Below, piece by piece: positions 40,756 to 49,693 of a DNA stretch of 64,000 nt (within the stretch, counting starts at the first letter, position 1; each line of letters starts with the position of its first letter). Made by a program: the position numbers and the translations under genes. This DNA is from Salicibibacter cibarius. GTDB lineage: Bacteria > Bacillota > Bacilli > Bacillales > Marinococcaceae. The stretch is taken from contig NZ_CP054705.1 of assembly GCF_016495725.1 (NCBI RefSeq), positions 4,278,001-4,342,000 on the forward strand, in the 5' to 3' direction. Below the pieces are notes generated by a model. That model did no database searches, was not told the DNA's origin, and saw nothing but the letters and a program-made list of their open reading frames with translations.

Positions 40756-42366
40756 CTAATACCCTTTTTCGCGCGTGACATAACCTTTGCGAAGATCATC
40801 TTTTCTTGCTTCCGGGTCGCGATCCGTGTCATTCCCGATGCCGCCTCCACCGGGTAAATGCATCGTAACAATGTCTTCCGGCGCTAACGTGTACAATTTT
40901 TTTGAAGCGCTCACGGGCTCATCATTGATGCTCACTTCCGCCTTTGCCCCTTCATCCCCGCCATCCAATCCTTTAGGCGCAAATTGTGTACGATCGAACA
41001 TTAAAGGCAAGTGATAAGGTCGATTAGTCCGTACGCCGAAACGAATGGTCTGTCCGAGCCCTCCCCGAAATTCCCCAACTCCCCCTGAATCAGGACGAAG
41101 TTCTTTTTGATGCAGCAACAACGGGGACATATTTTCGATGATTTCCACCGGCGTGCCTTTAACACCCGATGGAAACGTCGTTGCCGAAAGGCCATCTTTA
41201 CCCGGGCGGGCGCCCGTCCCGCCGGCATTGAATACGACATATGAGAAGGCCTCGTCTGCCAAATCCACCCCATGCACTTGCAATGCAAAAATGGCAGCAG
41301 CCCCTTCAGCCGGTATTTTTTCCGGCATCAGTGGATAAAGGGCACCGAGCACGCACATCGGAGCAAAATGGCCGATGATATGGCGTGCTGCCGTTGGCAT
41401 CGGATGAACTGCGTTCAGCACACTGCCTTCGGGTGCACTAACACTCACCGGGCGAAAACTCCCCTCATTGCTCGGGATGTCCGGCGCAAGGGTTGCTTTC
41501 AATACATAATTCACATAGGCAAGCGTGTAATTAAGGCAGACGTTAATCGCTTTCGTGCTGCCATCCGACGTTCCGCTGAAGTCAACATGTACCTCATCGC
41601 CCCGGACGGTGAGCGCGCATTTCAACCGCACCGGTTTCTCACTGCCATCGCTATACAATTCATTTGCATACGTTCCGTCGGGCAATTCGGCGATCGCCTT
41701 GCGCATAGCCGTTTCCGACAAATGCATGATTTTGGCACCGACCGCTTCCAAATCCTCAAGGCCGAATTCCGCAAGCGTCTCCCGTAAACGCGCGATAGCC
41801 ACTTCCTGCGCGACCACTTGGGCACGCAAATCGCCGAGCACTTGATCGGGCGCGCGTACATTGGCGCGAAGCAACGCCACGAGCGTCTCATCGATCACTC
41901 CTTCCTCATAGAACTTCATATAAGGAATGAGGACGCCCTCTTCGTAAATGCTTTCTCCCTCCGGACTGAAACCGAGCCCGCCAACATCGGCTACGTGACA
42001 TGTGGAGGCAACATAACCGATAAACTGCCCTTTTAAGAATACAGGCGTTACGATTGTTATATCCAACAGATGACCCGATATTTCATAAGGATTATTTCCG
42101 ATGAGGACATCCCCTTCTCTTAATGTTTCTGTCGGTATATTTTTTAAAAAATACCGGACACCGGTGGCCATGGAATTGATATGCCCCGGCGTGCCCGTTT
42201 GCGCTTGCGCGATCATATCCCCATTTTTGTTGAACAAGCCGGCCGACAAATCATTTGCATCGGACAAAATACTCGTAAAGGAAGTCCGGATCAATGTTTT
42301 CGCCTGCTCTTCAAGCAACGTGACGAGACGGTTCCAAAGCACCTCCAATTGAATCGGGTCAACCAT
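40756..42366 (-). CDS. hyuB: Hydantoinase/oxoprolinase B subunit
   Basis: The 536-residue HyuB-type protein contains SFTSILSDANDLSAGLFNKN at about 25-45, HINSMATGVRYFL and the C-terminal GGLGQTIRFGVRT and LPGGGGIGN motifs. With HyuA it forms an ATP-dependent amidohydrolase of the hydantoinase/5-oxoprolinase/acetone-carboxylase group. It overlaps hyuA by eight bases. The exact substrate is unknown. Confidence 0.93.
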   Translation of the reverse strand: MVDPIQLEVLWNRLVTLLEEQAKTLIRTSFTSILSDANDLSAGLFNKNGDMIAQAQTGTPGHINSMATGVRYFLKNIPTETLREGDVLIGNNPYEISGHLLDITIVTPVFLKGQFIGYVASTCHVADVGGLGFSPEGESIYEEGVLIPYMKFYEEGVIDETLVALLRANVRAPDQVLGDLRAQVVAQEVAIARLRETLAEFGLEDLEAVGAKIMHLSETAMRKAIAELPDGTYANELYSDGSEKPVRLKCALTVRGDEVHVDFSGTSDGSTKAINVCLNYTLAYVNYVLKATLAPDIPSNEGSFRPVSVSAPEGSVLNAVHPMPTAARHIIGHFAPMCVLGALYPLMPEKIPAEGAAAIFALQVHGVDLADEAFSYVVFNAGGTGARPGKDGLSATTFPSGVKGTPVEIIENMSPLLLHQKELRPDSGGVGEFRGGLGQTIRFGVRTNRPYHLPLMFDRTQFAPKGLDGGDEGAKAEVSINDEPVSASKKLYTLAPEDIVTMHLPGGGGIGNDTDRDPEARKDDLRKGYVTREKGY

Positions 42367-44446
42367 GCGCTCCCTCCTTTGTCATCCATAAATTGGATAA
42401 TTCATCTACTTTTAAAAGAAAACCGGGGTTGACGACAAGCGTCGATTCCCGCTCCTCCACGATTGCCGGCCCTTGGAACGCCGTGCCCGGGGCTAGGGTT
42501 GATCGTTCGTAGACAGGCGTCTGCTGAAAAGATTTATAAGCGCGAAAATAAACGTCGCGGTGCGCCTTCGGACTGGCAGCCGCCGTCGCTTGATTTTCAG
42601 ACGCCCGGAGATAAATGTGCGGTTCGGGACCGCGCACGACGACCCGCCAATTCAATGCTTCAATCACCATATCCTCATTCGCTTCAGCGTAGCGTTTCGC
42701 GTATTCCATTTTAAAGTTTGCCATAACTTCGGGAATGCTTTGGACGGTAAGTGCTCCCGCGGGAATCGGCACGGCAATCTCGTGCGTTTGCCCGGCGTAT
42801 TTCATTTCCGCATACCGCAAGGTTTCAATCTCTTCTGTCACACCCGCTTGCGCGAGCAGTACCTTTCCTTCCTGCTCCATTTCCTCATACAAAGCCGTGA
42901 CATCATTCCATTCGAGTGTTTTCAACCTCCCATAAAAACTACGGACAAAATCAAACGCGAGCGGTGCCGCGAGAAAACCAAAAGCCGAATTCACACCGGC
43001 GCCAACCGGCAACAACACCGTTTCTACACCCAAAATCTCCGCCACGTGACTGATGTGCACCGGACCGGCTCCGCCGGAGGCAAAAAGCGGGTAATCACGA
43101 ATATCCTTACCTTTTTCAACGGCATGAATGCGACTTGCACTCGCCATATTTTCATTCACGACTTCGTGAATACCCCATGCCGCTTCCACCACGTCCAGTC
43201 CGAGCGGCTTGGCAACCTCCTTTTCAATGGCCGCATACGCCCGTTTTTTATTCAACGGCATATCCCCGCCGAGAAAATAATCCGGATTTAAATAGCCAAG
43301 GATAAGATCGGCGTCGGTCACTGTCGGCCGCGTGCCTCCCAAATCATAACTGGCCGGCCCCGGATTGGAACCGGCACTCTCAGGCCCCACCTTCAAAAGA
43401 CCGAGGCGATTGACATGCGCAATACTCCCGCCTCCGGCGCCGATTTCAATCATTTCTACGACTGGCACTTTCACCGGCATGCCGCTCCCTTTCATGAACC
43501 GTTCCGCTCGGCCAACTTCAAATTCATTCGTCGTGAGCGGTTTCCCATCATCGACGAGGCTCGCTTTCGCCGTCGTTCCGCCCATATCAAACACGAGCAA
43601 TTGACCGAGGCGACTACGCTCGGAGTAATAAGCTCCGGCAATCGTCCCGCCGACAGGCCCGGATTCAAGAATGCGAATGGGAAAACGCATCGCCGTTTCA
43701 ACCGTACACGTGCCCCCGCCCGAGAGCATCATGAGAAAATTTCCGGAAAACCCTCTCGCTTGCAATGCAGTTTCCAAATTACTCAAATAGCGTTGCACGA
43801 GGGGCTGCACAAATACATTCGCCACCGTTGTTGACGTGCGCGGATACTCGCGGATTTCAGGCGAAACTTCACCGGAAAGGGAGATGTACAGCTCCGGCGC
43901 TACTTCCTCGGCAATTTCACGCACACGCGTTTCATGCGCCATATTCCGGTAACTATGTAAAAAACAAACGGCCACGGCTTCCACACCATCTTCTCGAAGT
44001 CGACGAAAGGTTTCTTTTACCCCGGTTTCATCGAGCGGTTCCAGTACCGTTCCATCATTTAACATTCGCTCTTTGACAGTATACCGCAATTCCCGCGGAA
44101 CGAGGGGAAGCGGATTGTCTACAAAAAGATCATAGAGATCATAACGGCTCTCGGTAGCGATTTCCAGCTGGTCCCGAAAGCCTTCGGTTGTGATTAATGC
44201 CGTTTTCGCCCCCTTCCGTTCAATCAAAGCATTCACAACAAGCGTTGTGCCATGAATAATCGTATCAATGTCTTCATAACGATACTCAAATTTTTGTAAA
44301 TTTTCTTCCAATCCGTTGATAAACCCGTCCGAAGGGTCCGGGTACGTCGTCAACGTTTTTCCAAACGAGCGATTTCCTTGGCTCTCGAGAAAAACAAAAT
44401 CGGTGAACGTACCGCCAATGTCAACGCCAACTTTAATCGATGTCAT
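42359..44446 (-). CDS. hyuA: Hydantoinase/oxoprolinase A subunit
   Basis: The 695-residue HyuA-type ATPase begins TSIKVGVDIGGTFTDFVFLE, the phosphate-1 loop. Later blocks include IIHGTTLVVNALIERKGAKT, LLVFDMGGTTAKASLVDDGK and YPLFASGGAGPVHISHVA. ATG 44446 has GAGGAGG upstream. A LuxR-type gene lies just upstream on the same strand and may regulate it. Confidence 0.95.
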   Translation of the reverse strand: MTSIKVGVDIGGTFTDFVFLESQGNRSFGKTLTTYPDPSDGFINGLEENLQKFEYRYEDIDTIIHGTTLVVNALIERKGAKTALITTEGFRDQLEIATESRYDLYDLFVDNPLPLVPRELRYTVKERMLNDGTVLEPLDETGVKETFRRLREDGVEAVAVCFLHSYRNMAHETRVREIAEEVAPELYISLSGEVSPEIREYPRTSTTVANVFVQPLVQRYLSNLETALQARGFSGNFLMMLSGGGTCTVETAMRFPIRILESGPVGGTIAGAYYSERSRLGQLLVFDMGGTTAKASLVDDGKPLTTNEFEVGRAERFMKGSGMPVKVPVVEMIEIGAGGGSIAHVNRLGLLKVGPESAGSNPGPASYDLGGTRPTVTDADLILGYLNPDYFLGGDMPLNKKRAYAAIEKEVAKPLGLDVVEAAWGIHEVVNENMASASRIHAVEKGKDIRDYPLFASGGAGPVHISHVAEILGVETVLLPVGAGVNSAFGFLAAPLAFDFVRSFYGRLKTLEWNDVTALYEEMEQEGKVLLAQAGVTEEIETLRYAEMKYAGQTHEIAVPIPAGALTVQSIPEVMANFKMEYAKRYAEANEDMVIEALNWRVVVRGPEPHIYLRASENQATAAASPKAHRDVYFRAYKSFQQTPVYERSTLAPGTAFQGPAIVEERESTLVVNPGFLLKVDELSNLWMTKEGAHG

Positions 44447-44511
44447 GCACAGACCTCCTCCCTGTGTGTAGTTTCTCGATGGAACGGGCAAAATCCTTTA
44501 TTTCGGCCGTG

Positions 44512-44542
44512 AAAAAAGCGCCCTGGGGATGGAATCGGGCGC
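44512..44542 (-). terminator. Terminator after the second LuxR-type gene
   Basis: On the minus strand GCGCCC pairs with GGGCGC, followed by TTTTTTC. It separates the regulator from hyuA. Confidence 0.82.
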
Positions 44543-44556
44543 CCGGTGTTATCATT

Positions 44557-45231
44557 CTATGCTTTGTGAGCCGCGCGGTCGCTGGACCGATCGTGGAGCG
44601 CACCTGTGATCCAATCTAATTCAATTGCTCTTTTGATTGCATGCGTACGGTCTTTGGCATTGATTTTTCTTATGATTTGACTTACATGATTGTTGACGGT
44701 TGATTTGGCAAGATAAGCACTCTCTGCAATTTTTAGATTGCTTTTCCCTTCTAAAATTCCTTGCAAAATACGGCATTCGGCGAAGCTGAGTTTCGAAGAG
44801 GCTCTTTCAAAATCGAGCTGAAAATGCCTTTGTAAACCAGTCTCGCGGGTGGTCGCCTTATCAAACACCTTTAGAAAATCAATATTCAACACCGGATCGA
44901 TATACGAAAGGCCCGATGTTCTGTTTTTAATCTGATATGCTAACGTTGGGATGGAATGTGAGCCGGCGATAACATGCGAAACTCCCGCATTCAGAACCTT
45001 CTCAAACGATTGTCGATCTCCGGGATTAATTAAGGCAACATATTTATGTAAAGGACGTTCTCTTAGTTGTTCAAGACTTGCCTTTTTTCCATTGACAACA
45101 TGAATTTGATCCCGTTCGAGGATAATCCTTTTTCGATCCGGGTCGAAATACATATCTTTATGAAACTTATACAGTTCAGTTAACCGCTGTTGCGCTTCTG
45201 TTTCTTCGTAAAAGGTCAAACAAACAATCAT
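44557..45231 (-). CDS. LuxR/NarL-type HTH transcriptional regulator
   Basis: The 224-residue protein has a C-terminal LuxR HTH (LSFAECRILQGILEGKSNLK, then STVNNHVSQIIRKINAKDRT) close to that of the regulator at 4828-5529, so the two are paralogues. The N-terminal 140 residues look receiver-sized but lack a clear phosphorylation site. ATG 45231 has GGGAGG seven bases upstream. Beside hyuA, it may control the hydantoinase genes. Confidence 0.82.
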   Translation of the reverse strand: MIVCLTFYEETEAQQRLTELYKFHKDMYFDPDRKRIILERDQIHVVNGKKASLEQLRERPLHKYVALINPGDRQSFEKVLNAGVSHVIAGSHSIPTLAYQIKNRTSGLSYIDPVLNIDFLKVFDKATTRETGLQRHFQLDFERASSKLSFAECRILQGILEGKSNLKIAESAYLAKSTVNNHVSQIIRKINAKDRTHAIKRAIELDWITGALHDRSSDRAAHKA

Positions 45232-45397
45232 CGTGTATCCTCCCATTTGTAAATATACCTAAGAATAGCACATTTCGCTTACATTATCAAAATATTAAGC
45301 AAAATTTGCGCCCGGTTTCGGGGAGGACGACGGAGCGGAAAGGATTATGTTACATTAATAGAAATGATCGTTTGTCACGGCATACTTAAGAGGTGAA

Positions 45398-46134
45398 ATG
45401 AAATTTTTGCGCAAATTGATCAGAAAAAAGCTCGTCTTGATGCCAACCGGCCTCTGCCAAAGTATACATTAAAAAGTTTACGTGAAAAGTTGCTGCTTGA
45501 ATGGACATACCACTCAAACGCAATCGAAGGAAATACATTAAGCTTAAATGAAACGAAGGTCGTCCTGGAAGGTATTACAGTTGGCGGGAAAGCGATGCGC
45601 GAACATTTAGAGGTTATTAATCATCGTGACGCAATTACGTATGTAGAGGGAATTGTCCAGCGTAAAGAACGTTTACCAGAGTGGCAAATTAAAAACCTGC
45701 ATCGGCTTGTACTAAAAGAAATAAATGATGATTATGCCGGTGTTTACCGAGATCAACAAGTTTTTATCTCAGGTGCCGAACATATACCACCGGCTCCATT
45801 CCACATTCAGGAAGAAATGGAACAGCTAATGAACTGGTATGAATACGAAACGGGAGAATTGCATCCAATCACCCGCGGATCAATGTTACATGCTATTTTT
45901 GTCGGGATTCATCCTTTCATCGACGGAAATGGTTGCGTGTCACGTTTGTTATTAAACTTAGAGCTAATGAAAGATGGCTTCCCGCCAATCGTCATTAAAG
46001 TAGAGAATCGATTGGATTATTACAATGCATTAGATAAAGCCCATACCCAAAAGGATTATGGTGATTTTATTCGGTTAATTGCAAAGGACGCAGAGGATTC
46101 GTTAGATTTGTATTTACGTTCGATCGTTCGATAG
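45398..46134 (+). pseudogene. Fic-domain AMP-transferase, frameshifted and with altered active site
   Basis: The product reads IFAQIDQKKARLDANRPLPK, the inhibitory motif in WTYHSNAIEGN (class II type), then a Fic core with the active loop HPFIDGNGCVSR. Active Fic proteins have HxFxDGNGRxxR; here Cys replaces the first Arg. The normal start ATG at 45398 is followed by a one-base loss that puts codon 2 onward out of frame; the in-frame body starts only at an ATT or at TTG 45490. The gene is probably decaying, though a short product from 45490 (214 residues) is possible. Confidence 0.75.
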
Positions 46135-46144
46135 AGTAACGAGG

Positions 46145-46311
46145 ATAAATTGGTATTGACGACCGGGGTACCGGATCGAATCCGAGTTAGGTCGCCATAA
46201 ACGGATGTTGACGACCTAAGTCCTGGCGCGACCCCGAGTTAGGTCATCATAATACGTTGTTGGCACCCTAATGGCTTCCGAAAAGAGAAGTTAGGTCGTC
46301 AAAAACCACTG
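46145..46311. repeat. 52-bp-period intergenic repeat array, three to four units
   Basis: The word AGTTAGG or AAGTTAGG lies at 46185, 46237 and 46289, exactly 52 bases apart. Each unit forms an imperfect palindrome TTAGGTCGCCA ... TTGACGACCTAA. The sequence differs from the other arrays but period and palindromic form are the same. Confidence 0.85.
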
Positions 46312-46653
46312 GCGAGTTCTCAAGTGCGTAATAATGTTTTTTCGATTACTCTTGATAATCATAAAAAAAGGTATTACGATAAAGGTGTACCATCGTTACC
46401 TTGAGTCCTCTAGTCTCAAGGATGTAGCGGCTAAACTTGATCGTCTGAGTTCATTATTGAACCAGAAAGTGCCCGGTTTGTGGGAACCGGGTGTTTTCTT
46501 TGTATATTTACATTTCTTTTTGAATAAACTTTTTCATGAACGGGAATAAGGTAAAAAGGGACTGTGTTCACCGAACCCCATGGAACCCAGTGCCATAACA
46601 TGAGATTGTGGGATCTCAAGCTATACGGTTCCGACAACCCCTTTTATACCCTT
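46312..46653. other. Stretch with hairpins, no convincing gene
   Basis: A plus-strand frame (46334-46549) contains YLESSSLKDVAAKLDRLSSL, but much of it encodes two hairpins, CCTTGAG/CTCAAGG at about 46400-46422 and the terminator at 46472-46502, so it more likely is a structured RNA end than a protein. Confidence 0.35.
46472..46502 (+). terminator. Intrinsic terminator-like hairpin
   Basis: CCCGGTT pairs with AACCGGG around TGTGGG, followed by TGTTTTCTTT. The gene or RNA it serves is unclear. Confidence 0.7.
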
Positions 46654-46779
46654 TTACCCGTTAAACATGTCTTTGATGTTGGACGCAATCCGGGCTATTG
46701 ATGCGAATACTTTCGCAAGGTTCGCCCGGATGCTCCATTTCTTGTTGCGTATCTCTAGTTTTTTGTTGTAGCGGCTAAT
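46654..46779 (-). CDS. Possible 41-residue basic protein with ATT start
   Basis: A frame ISRYNKKLEIRNKKWSIRAN ... ARIASNIKDMFNG is preceded by GGGGAGGTGAT, a nearly perfect ribosome site, with eight bases to an ATT codon. No ATG, GTG or TTG is available in frame. ATT starts are rare (infC) and make low expression likely. The product is basic and amphipathic, as small membrane-active peptides are. A terminator-like hairpin on the opposite strand (46924-46969) would fit an antisense RNA. Tentative. Confidence 0.35.
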   Translation of the reverse strand: MSRYNKKLEIRNKKWSIRANLAKVFASIARIASNIKDMFNG

Positions 46780-46923
46780 ACTTATCACCTCCCCTGATCA
46801 CAAAGGTGAAAATTTAGGGGGTGACACTGCTTGCCTTTGGGGTCCCAGTAAGATTTTACCACGGTTCCGCGATTCCGACTAAGATTTAAACATATTTTTC
46901 GCAAAAGAAAGAACTTTTTTTAT

Positions 46924-46969
46924 GGAATCCATGTCCATTGGGATGATCTCAATGTGGATTCCTTTTTTA
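46924..46969 (+). terminator. Terminator-like hairpin
   Basis: GGAATCCA pairs with TGGATTCC, followed by TTTTTTAT on the plus strand. No gene ends just before it. Confidence 0.65.
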
Positions 46970-46978
46970 TCGTCATTC

Positions 46979-47085
46979 ATTCGGACAATTTAAAAGTTTT
47001 TCCTCACAAAACTGTCCGATCTGGCTCCTTGTTCGGACACTTTCACCCATTTCCCCCGCAAAAGTATCCGATGTTTGTTATCCTT
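46979..47085. repeat. 52-bp-period repeat, two units
   Basis: TCGGACA occurs at 46981 and 47033, and TCCGAT at 47015 and 47067, each pair 52 bases apart. Within a unit TCGGACA and TGTCCGA are inverted copies, so each unit is a long hairpin. Confidence 0.75.
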
Positions 47086-47133
47086 ACGGGCATATTTCCG
47101 CCGATCCTTCTAAAACATCCCCCAGCCTTCGAC

Positions 47134-48159
47134 TCATTGTTTGTTACTTTGTCCCTTTGCCAATTGTGTTCTGTCCTCCGCTTGTGGGGGTTCTTCCAAC
47201 CATCCATTTTCGACCATGACTTGACCGCTATTTTTAGCAAAAGAGAATATGTCCGTTGCGGTTTTTGCCAATTTCGCAGGTAAATCGCTTCGTAAACTAA
47301 AGGCTGAACCGATGGCATTGCTTGTCAGACCAAAATTGGCGAATACGCTCGTTTGATACATCATCATCTTGTCTGAAAATGGCGCATTGGTCGAATCGGT
47401 TGCGATGCCTGCCCACATGGAAGGGGTATGCACATCACTCTGACGCAATAGATCGCTTAATTTAGTGACGATTTGTTTTGCAAGATCCTTTCCATCAAAG
47501 AAAATTTTTGCAGCGTCTTTATTTCGCGCTGATTGGGCAAATCCGGTCATGAGTGTCATCCCTATTGTGTTTGCCTCTAGGGATAGATAAAGGTTGCCAA
47601 TTTCAACCGCATTTAATGATCTTTTGTGTGAGAACAGATTAAACCCAGTCATATATTGTTTACTTTTTGCAAATTCAACATCTTTAGGCATCGTGATATA
47701 AGGAGGACGAGGGATCGCCGCATGCTTCAACAGAAAATCGGTTGTTTGGTCGTAAGCATCTTGCGCATCAGCCGTAAAGCGCTGGTACAATTTTCTTAAG
47801 TCATCCCGATAAGCCATCGTTAAATGGACCGTGAAAAGCCCCATATTGATGATGGTGATCAAACGCAAGTGCATGATATCAAACATTTCATCGAACAGAC
47901 GATCCCCCCCTGGTTCAACGTCTTTCTCCGTATAGCCTACCGGCAACACAGCCCCCTCTTCCTGAAATATGTTTGTCAGTGTTTCTACATGTTTACTTTC
48001 TTTTTTGTAATAGGACTTTAAAATAGCTTTGGCTTCCGGGTTTTCCGCTTTTTCGATGTAGTGTTCCAAAAACCTCATGTTCATCGTCTTGTTTTCATAG
48101 CCCATCCAAAGTGATCCTAATTCTGCCGCTGAAATGGACAGGTGGTCTGACGTAGTCAT
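47134..48159 (-). CDS. DUF3231 family protein
   Basis: The 341-residue protein is an internal duplication: half 1 starts at about residue 8 (ISAAELGSLWMGYENKTMNM) and half 2 at about 182 (RSLNAVEIGNLYLSLEANTI). Each half is a helical bundle with E/H-containing helices (YKKESKHVETL), ferritin-like in pattern. No known activity. VLPVGYTEKDVEPGGDRLFD is a shared signature. It is one of three intact and two broken copies in this window, which cluster around spore-germination genes. Confidence 0.9.
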   Translation of the reverse strand: MTTSDHLSISAAELGSLWMGYENKTMNMRFLEHYIEKAENPEAKAILKSYYKKESKHVETLTNIFQEEGAVLPVGYTEKDVEPGGDRLFDEMFDIMHLRLITIINMGLFTVHLTMAYRDDLRKLYQRFTADAQDAYDQTTDFLLKHAAIPRPPYITMPKDVEFAKSKQYMTGFNLFSHKRSLNAVEIGNLYLSLEANTIGMTLMTGFAQSARNKDAAKIFFDGKDLAKQIVTKLSDLLRQSDVHTPSMWAGIATDSTNAPFSDKMMMYQTSVFANFGLTSNAIGSAFSLRSDLPAKLAKTATDIFSFAKNSGQVMVENGWLEEPPQAEDRTQLAKGQSNKQ

Positions 48160-48262
48160 TTTTAAATCCTCCTAAGCTCGGCAAACCGATTTTATCTTTA
48201 CTCTCCCTCCAACTTTCAGCTATATACTTAGTAAAATTTTCGCCGGCTTCCGGAGCGACGTC

Positions 48263-48580
48263 TCATCCCTTCGCCAACCGATCCATGAGCGCGATGACAT
48301 CATCGCTTTGTTCCTTGTCTTCCGCCGTTTTGTTCAGCTGTTCATGACCGCACCGTTGGCAGACGTGGACGATTTGGTATCCCTTTTTCGAATGATAGCT
48401 CAAGTTCACCGGTTTCATAAGCCCTCCGCATACGGATGCACGATCACCGGGGCGCTTATCCAAATGCTTGGAATGAAGGCAAAACGGGCAATGATTTCGG
48501 TAACTGCCGTTCGTTAGCGGTTGTACCTCTTTTCCGCATTGCTCACATGTAAAACCGGTGTTTTCCGTTGTTTTGCTCAA
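48263..48580 (-). CDS. RNHCP domain zinc protein
   Basis: The 105-residue protein has TGFTCEQCGKEVQPL, SYRNHCPFCLHSKHLD (the RNHCP motif that names the family), CGGLMKPV and IVHVCQRCGHEQLNK. Four Cys pairs suggest zinc binding. Function is not known. It is divergent from the small Cys-rich gene at 48698. Confidence 0.92.
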   Translation of the reverse strand: MSKTTENTGFTCEQCGKEVQPLTNGSYRNHCPFCLHSKHLDKRPGDRASVCGGLMKPVNLSYHSKKGYQIVHVCQRCGHEQLNKTAEDKEQSDDVIALMDRLAKG

Positions 48581-48697
48581 GCCGATCCCTCCAACTGTTT
48601 ACGATTAATAGCAATTGCTTCCATCCTCTCATATCCGTGTTATTTTTTCGAGTTCATGGACATCATGATGAAAAAGAACGAAGGAGGCGTTGAACAC

Positions 48698-48868
48698 ATG
48701 AGTAGAAACGAATGTACGTCCTGTGATGGGAGAGGTCTCTTGGCGGATGATGAAGGATGGCAATATCCTTGCACGATTTGCGGCGGTGACGGGATTTTTA
48801 CAGAAGGCGACCCCACACATCCCGATCACCCCATCAATGTCGATGACATGAATCGAACACTGGAATAA
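48698..48868 (+). CDS. Small DnaJ-like zinc-finger protein
   Basis: The 56-residue product contains two CxxCxGxG-type elements (ECTSCDGRGLL and PCTICGGDGIF), the pattern of DnaJ zinc modules and of YuiA/TSCPD-like small proteins. It ends in an acidic tail. GGAGG lies ten bases before the ATG. Function unknown. Confidence 0.75.
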   Translation: MSRNECTSCDGRGLLADDEGWQYPCTICGGDGIFTEGDPTHPDHPINVDDMNRTLE

Positions 48869-48873
48869 AAGGT

Positions 48874-48914
48874 ACGCCGGCTAAAATCGCCACCTCCTGT
48901 GGCAACGCCGGCAC
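48874..48914 (+). other. Nested hairpin of unknown role
   Basis: GCCGGC at about 48876 pairs with GCCGGC at about 48907, enclosing a second stem GCCAC/GTGGC with a CTCCT loop that could bind a ribosome site. No T-run follows. Confidence 0.4.
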
Positions 48915-49029
48915 TAGCATCTCCTGAGTGTTGCTGTTGTCGCGGTTAACCGATGCCGCGGCAACCATATTAATCAACGCATTGATTTTTAACGTTCGCA
49001 CACACTAAGCAGAAAAGGGAGGACCTTCG

Positions 49030-49211
49030 ATGCAAAACCGAGAGAACGTCCATTTAACTTCCGCAAAATTGGCAAACCTTTGGCGATTGTACATCGCTGA
49101 AACATTGATTTATCAGACGTGATTCAATACACGTAGGAAGGACTGCTCCTCATCATCGATAAAGGTTGGATGGAAGTTCCGCCACAATTTCCTAACACTA
49201 ACTCAAGGTAG
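49030..49211 (+). pseudogene. DUF3231 remnant with internal deletion
   Basis: The first 29 codons (VHLTSAKLANLWRLYIAETL) match the N-terminus of DUF3231 proteins, then a stop. A second frame, LLLIIDKGWMEVPPQFPN, matches the C-terminal end (compare LMIQHEWLEEPP). About 900 bases between are missing. Confidence 0.8.
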
Positions 49212-49220
49212 GAGAGGCCA

Positions 49221-49670
49221 ATGGAAAAAAAGGTCGAAGCCATTATATGGAGCATTGCTTTGCCGGGATTTGCCCAGTTGTTAAACCGATCCTATGTGAA
49301 GGGGATCCTACTGATTTTGATTGAAATCGTCGTCAATGTGCAAGGCAATTTGAACACGTTAATCGTGTTGAGTTTTCAAGGATATACCGAAGAAGCGGTT
49401 CAACAAGCGGATTACTTATGGATTATGTTTTATCCTTGCTTATATTTTTTTGCAATTTGGGATGCTTACAAAGAGGCCGGCGGTGACGGAAAACCGTATA
49501 TGGCTATCCCTTTTGCCTCGGCTGCATTCATTACGACGATTGGCGTTGCTTATTCTTCCCAAGCGATCGTGGGAGTGGTTATCGGACCGATCTTTTTGCC
49601 GATACTCAGCTCTTTTGTCGGATTGGGAATTGGATTTGGCGCCAGGAAAATAATTAAGACGCTCACCTAA
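49221..49670 (+). CDS. Membrane protein with one PGF-type repeat unit
   Basis: The 149-residue protein has four or so membrane segments. Its first 90 residues form a unit: WSIALPGFAQLLNRSYVKGI ... VNVQGNLNTLIV ... MFYPCLYFFAIWDAYKEAGG. The next gene contains two such units. No activity is known; the PG-x-GQLL and WDAY ends recall small multi-pass TM2-like proteins. The stop overlaps the next gene's first ATG. Confidence 0.8.
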   Translation: MEKKVEAIIWSIALPGFAQLLNRSYVKGILLILIEIVVNVQGNLNTLIVLSFQGYTEEAVQQADYLWIMFYPCLYFFAIWDAYKEAGGDGKPYMAIPFASAAFITTIGVAYSSQAIVGVVIGPIFLPILSSFVGLGIGFGARKIIKTLT

Positions 49671-49693
49671 TGACTGTAAGGAGATCGACCATC

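Noticed and set aside
46334-46549. 71-codon frame containing DVAAKLDRLSSLL
   Set aside because: Most of it coincides with two hairpins, one a clear terminator; no ribosome site. Kept only as a note.
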